Below are positions 62,221 to 64,000 of a stretch of DNA of 64,000 nucleotides, in pieces. Source of the DNA: Paraburkholderia bannensis NBRC 103871 (lineage in GTDB: Bacteria; Pseudomonadota; Gammaproteobacteria; Burkholderiales; Burkholderiaceae). Within the stretch, counting starts at the first letter, position 1. Each line of letters starts with the position of its first letter. The notes beneath the pieces were generated by a model that saw only the letters and a list, made by a program, of their open reading frames with translations, was not told the origin of the DNA and made no database searches. The DNA is taken from NCBI RefSeq assembly GCF_000685015.1, contig NZ_BAYA01000005.1:310001-374000 (forward strand). The letters run 5' to 3'. Made by a program: the position numbers and the translations under genes.

Positions 62221-63177
62221 ATGCGGCCAGCAGCCCTTGTCATTCTCTATTACCCGAGCAGCGAGCAGCTCGCGCGGCTGGCCGCCTTGCGCGATGCCTG
62301 CGACGCGCTCGTTGTCGTGGATAACACCCCACGCGCCGATGCCGACGCCCTCGAAGCCGCCCGACGCGACGGCTACACGCTGATACATCATGGCAATCGC
62401 GGCGGCATTGCAGGCGCGTATAACGCGGGGCTCGCGCATCTGTTCGCGTTGTCCCCCAGGATCGACGCGGTCGCTCTGTTCGATCAGGACTCGGTCGTGC
62501 CGCACGCCTATTTCCCGGCGATGCGCGCATTCGGCGCGCGTCTGGCCGGGCGCGCCTTTATCGCCGGGCCGCGCATCTTCGACGAGAACGACGGACGCTT
62601 CCTGCCCGAACTCGCGACCAATGGCATCGGCGTGCGCCGCCTGGAAGTGAACATGAGCGCGGCGGCCGCCTCGCCGCCGGTGCGCTGTGCGTTCCTGATT
62701 TCGTCGGGCAGCTTCGTATCGCGCGAGGCCTACGCGACGCTCGGCCGCTTCGACGAGGCGCTCTTCATCGATCATGTCGATACCGAATACTGTTTTCGCG
62801 CGCTCGCGCGCAACGTGCCGCTCTACCTGGTGCCTACGCTGGTGTTGCGCCATCGCATCGGCGCGAAGGCACGGCGACGCATCGGCCCACTCGACATGTC
62901 GACCATGAATCATCCGTGGACGCGCCGCTATTACAGCGCGCGCAACGCCATGCAAATCGCGATCCTCTATGGCCCGCGCTTTCCGGTCGCGCTGGTGCCG
63001 AACCTGCTGACGCTCTGGCAGATCGTCCAGGTCGTCGTCGGTGAACAGGACAAGCGCGCCAAGCTCAAGGGCATTCTTTACGGTCTGTTCGACGGCTTGC
63101 TGGGGCGCCTTGGGCCCATCGACGCCGACCACCCACGCTGGGCCACGCGCGTGAGCGCGCAGGAGCGGCGCGGATGA
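62221..63177 (+). CDS. rhlC: RhlC, rhamnosyltransferase 2
   Basis: The 318-residue GT-A-fold glycosyltransferase (GT2) shows NRGGIAGAYNAGL, the DxD-like VALFDQDSVV and the EDT-like HVDTEYCFRAL. It adds the second rhamnose to mono-rhamnolipid to give di-rhamnolipid. The length is near that of RhlC (325). Its ATG is preceded by GAGAGGAAACC, a good ribosome binding site. The stop overlaps the outer-membrane efflux gene start (ATGA). Confidence 0.92.
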   Translation: MRPAALVILYYPSSEQLARLAALRDACDALVVVDNTPRADADALEAARRDGYTLIHHGNRGGIAGAYNAGLAHLFALSPRIDAVALFDQDSVVPHAYFPAMRAFGARLAGRAFIAGPRIFDENDGRFLPELATNGIGVRRLEVNMSAAAASPPVRCAFLISSGSFVSREAYATLGRFDEALFIDHVDTEYCFRALARNVPLYLVPTLVLRHRIGAKARRRIGPLDMSTMNHPWTRRYYSARNAMQIAILYGPRFPVALVPNLLTLWQIVQVVVGEQDKRAKLKGILYGLFDGLLGRLGPIDADHPRWATRVSAQERRG

Positions 63178-64000
63178 GCACGCTCACGATCGCTCGCCTC
63201 AGCCGCATTCTCCGCGTTCTTGCGCTCTGCGCCGCGACGTTGCTCGCCTGCGGCTGTGCGCCGACCATCGCGCCAGCCTTGCAGCCGCACGCACCCGATG
63301 CGAACGCGCTCTCGCGCACGCTCGCCGATACGCCCCAATCCGCCAGCGCCAACGCGTGGCCTGCGCCCGACTGGGTGCGCCAGTTCGGCGATCCGCAGCT
63401 CGACCAGCTGGTCGCCGAAGCCTACGCGCACAACCCCGACCTGCAGGTCGCGAAAGCGCGCATCGGCATAGCGCAGTCGCAGTTGCAGCAGTTCTCGTCG
63501 CTCACGGGCCTCACGGCCACGGCCGGTGCGAGCGTCAACAAGGCGCGCATGCCGCAATCGGATGGCGTCGCCAACGTCTCGGCCAACGGCTATGAGGTGC
63601 CGGTTCAACTGTTTGGCAATCCTGTTCAGTCGCCGTCGTCGATCTTCCTCGGGCTCGACTATCAACTCGATCTCTGGGGCCGCAACGCGGCGGCCACGCG
63701 CGGGCTGCTGTCGCTGCGCGACGCCGCGCGCGTCGATGCGGAGCAGGCGCGTCTCACGCTTGCCGTCGCCATCGTCTCGCTCTATTGCGATCTCGACCAG
63801 GCTTATGCGCTGCACGACCTCCTGATCGAGAAACGCGACGCGAGCGACCAGATCACCGCCGTGCTGCGCGAGCGCGCCGCGCGCGGCATCGACAACGGCT
63901 ACGACGCCGACGACGCAGCCGTGCGCCGCAACAAGCTCATCGCGCAGATCGAACTGGCCGACGAGCGCGTCCGCCTCGCGCAACTGCAACTGGGCGTGCT
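63174..64000 (+). CDS. NodT/OprM-type outer-membrane efflux lipoprotein, 3' end missing
   Basis: The visible 275 residues begin with a lipoprotein signal (RVLALCAATLLACGCAP; a Cys lies at the lipobox) and continue with the OEP coiled-coil pattern (LDQLVAEAYAHNPDLQVAKARIGIAQSQL, split here as YAHNPDLQVAKARIG) and the conserved YQLDLWGRN. It would be the outer-membrane channel for the rhamnolipid MFS pump. The gene runs off the window end, so the C-terminal third is not seen. It begins inside the rhlC stop. Confidence 0.9.
   Translation, partial: MSTLTIARLSRILRVLALCAATLLACGCAPTIAPALQPHAPDANALSRTLADTPQSASANAWPAPDWVRQFGDPQLDQLVAEAYAHNPDLQVAKARIGIAQSQLQQFSSLTGLTATAGASVNKARMPQSDGVANVSANGYEVPVQLFGNPVQSPSSIFLGLDYQLDLWGRNAAATRGLLSLRDAARVDAEQARLTLAVAIVSLYCDLDQAYALHDLLIEKRDASDQITAVLRERAARGIDNGYDADDAAVRRNKLIAQIELADERVRLAQLQLGV

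Overview
The window is high-GC DNA whose gene content points to Burkholderia sensu lato, most likely Paraburkholderia or Caballeronia. The signs are two Burkholderia-type trimeric porins, many LysR regulators, a LigD/Ku end-joining operon, aromatic catabolism genes and an rhl-type rhamnolipid cluster. The genus is inferred from content only. About 59 protein genes are called. No rRNA, tRNA, CRISPR array or insertion sequence was found.

Region 1 (1-4.8 kb, minus strand) is a non-homologous end-joining operon: ligD, ku and a MerR-type helix-turn-helix protein fused to TPRs. Region 2 (5-13.8 kb, minus strand) is a hydroquinone ring-cleavage cluster: MFS transporter, LysR, both hydroquinone dioxygenase subunits, 4-hydroxymuconic semialdehyde dehydrogenase, maleylacetate reductase, a 57-codon remnant of a hydroxyquinol 1,2-dioxygenase, a YciI-like protein, a Rieske ferredoxin and a porin. 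Together they would turn hydroquinone into 3-oxoadipate. No enzyme making hydroquinone is present.

Region 3 (14-26.8 kb) is mixed accessory metabolism: MFS and EamA transporters, VOC proteins, DeoR and LysR regulators, a secreted metallo-beta-lactamase-fold hydrolase, a quinone oxidoreductase, a second porin and a tannase/feruloyl esterase lipoprotein. Region 4 (26.8-32.8 kb, minus strand) is the four-gene DNA-repair cassette of MBL exonuclease, ATP-dependent ligase, Lhr-type helicase and PdeM phosphoesterase, so two independent ATP-dependent ligase systems lie within 30 kb. Region 5 (32.9-40.5 kb) has a CMD-family protein, a LysR/flavodoxin divergent pair, MarR with a perfect 25-bp palindrome at its promoter, a PhyH dioxygenase, a CysI-type sulfite reductase with its DUF934 partner, and a class A beta-lactamase with an altered KTG motif.

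Region 6 (40.5-43.7 kb) is a lower-GC island with two tandem paralogous propeller-like proteins of unknown function. They have different N-termini and an almost identical core, and a divergent membrane protein sits beside them. Region 7 (43.8-50.5 kb, plus strand) is a LysR-linked polyamine-type ABC transporter with an aminoaldehyde dehydrogenase. Its ATPase gene carries a one-base frameshift in the C-terminal domain. Region 8 (50.5-56.7 kb) holds an NHL-repeat protein, a 3-hydroxyacyl-CoA dehydrogenase, a membrane protein and a roughly 1022-residue exported protein built from two arrays of a 69-bp repeat.

Region 9 (57.8-64 kb, plus strand) is a rhamnolipid operon: rhlA, an isoprenylcysteine-methyltransferase-like gene, rhlB, a DHA2-type MFS pump, rhlC and an outer-membrane efflux lipoprotein cut by the window end. 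The methyltransferase between rhlA and rhlB is the most attractive candidate for undescribed chemistry, because it could methyl-esterify the lipid carboxylate. The 1-kb gap before rhlA carries an unusual cluster of CGTTACG/CGTAACG motifs.
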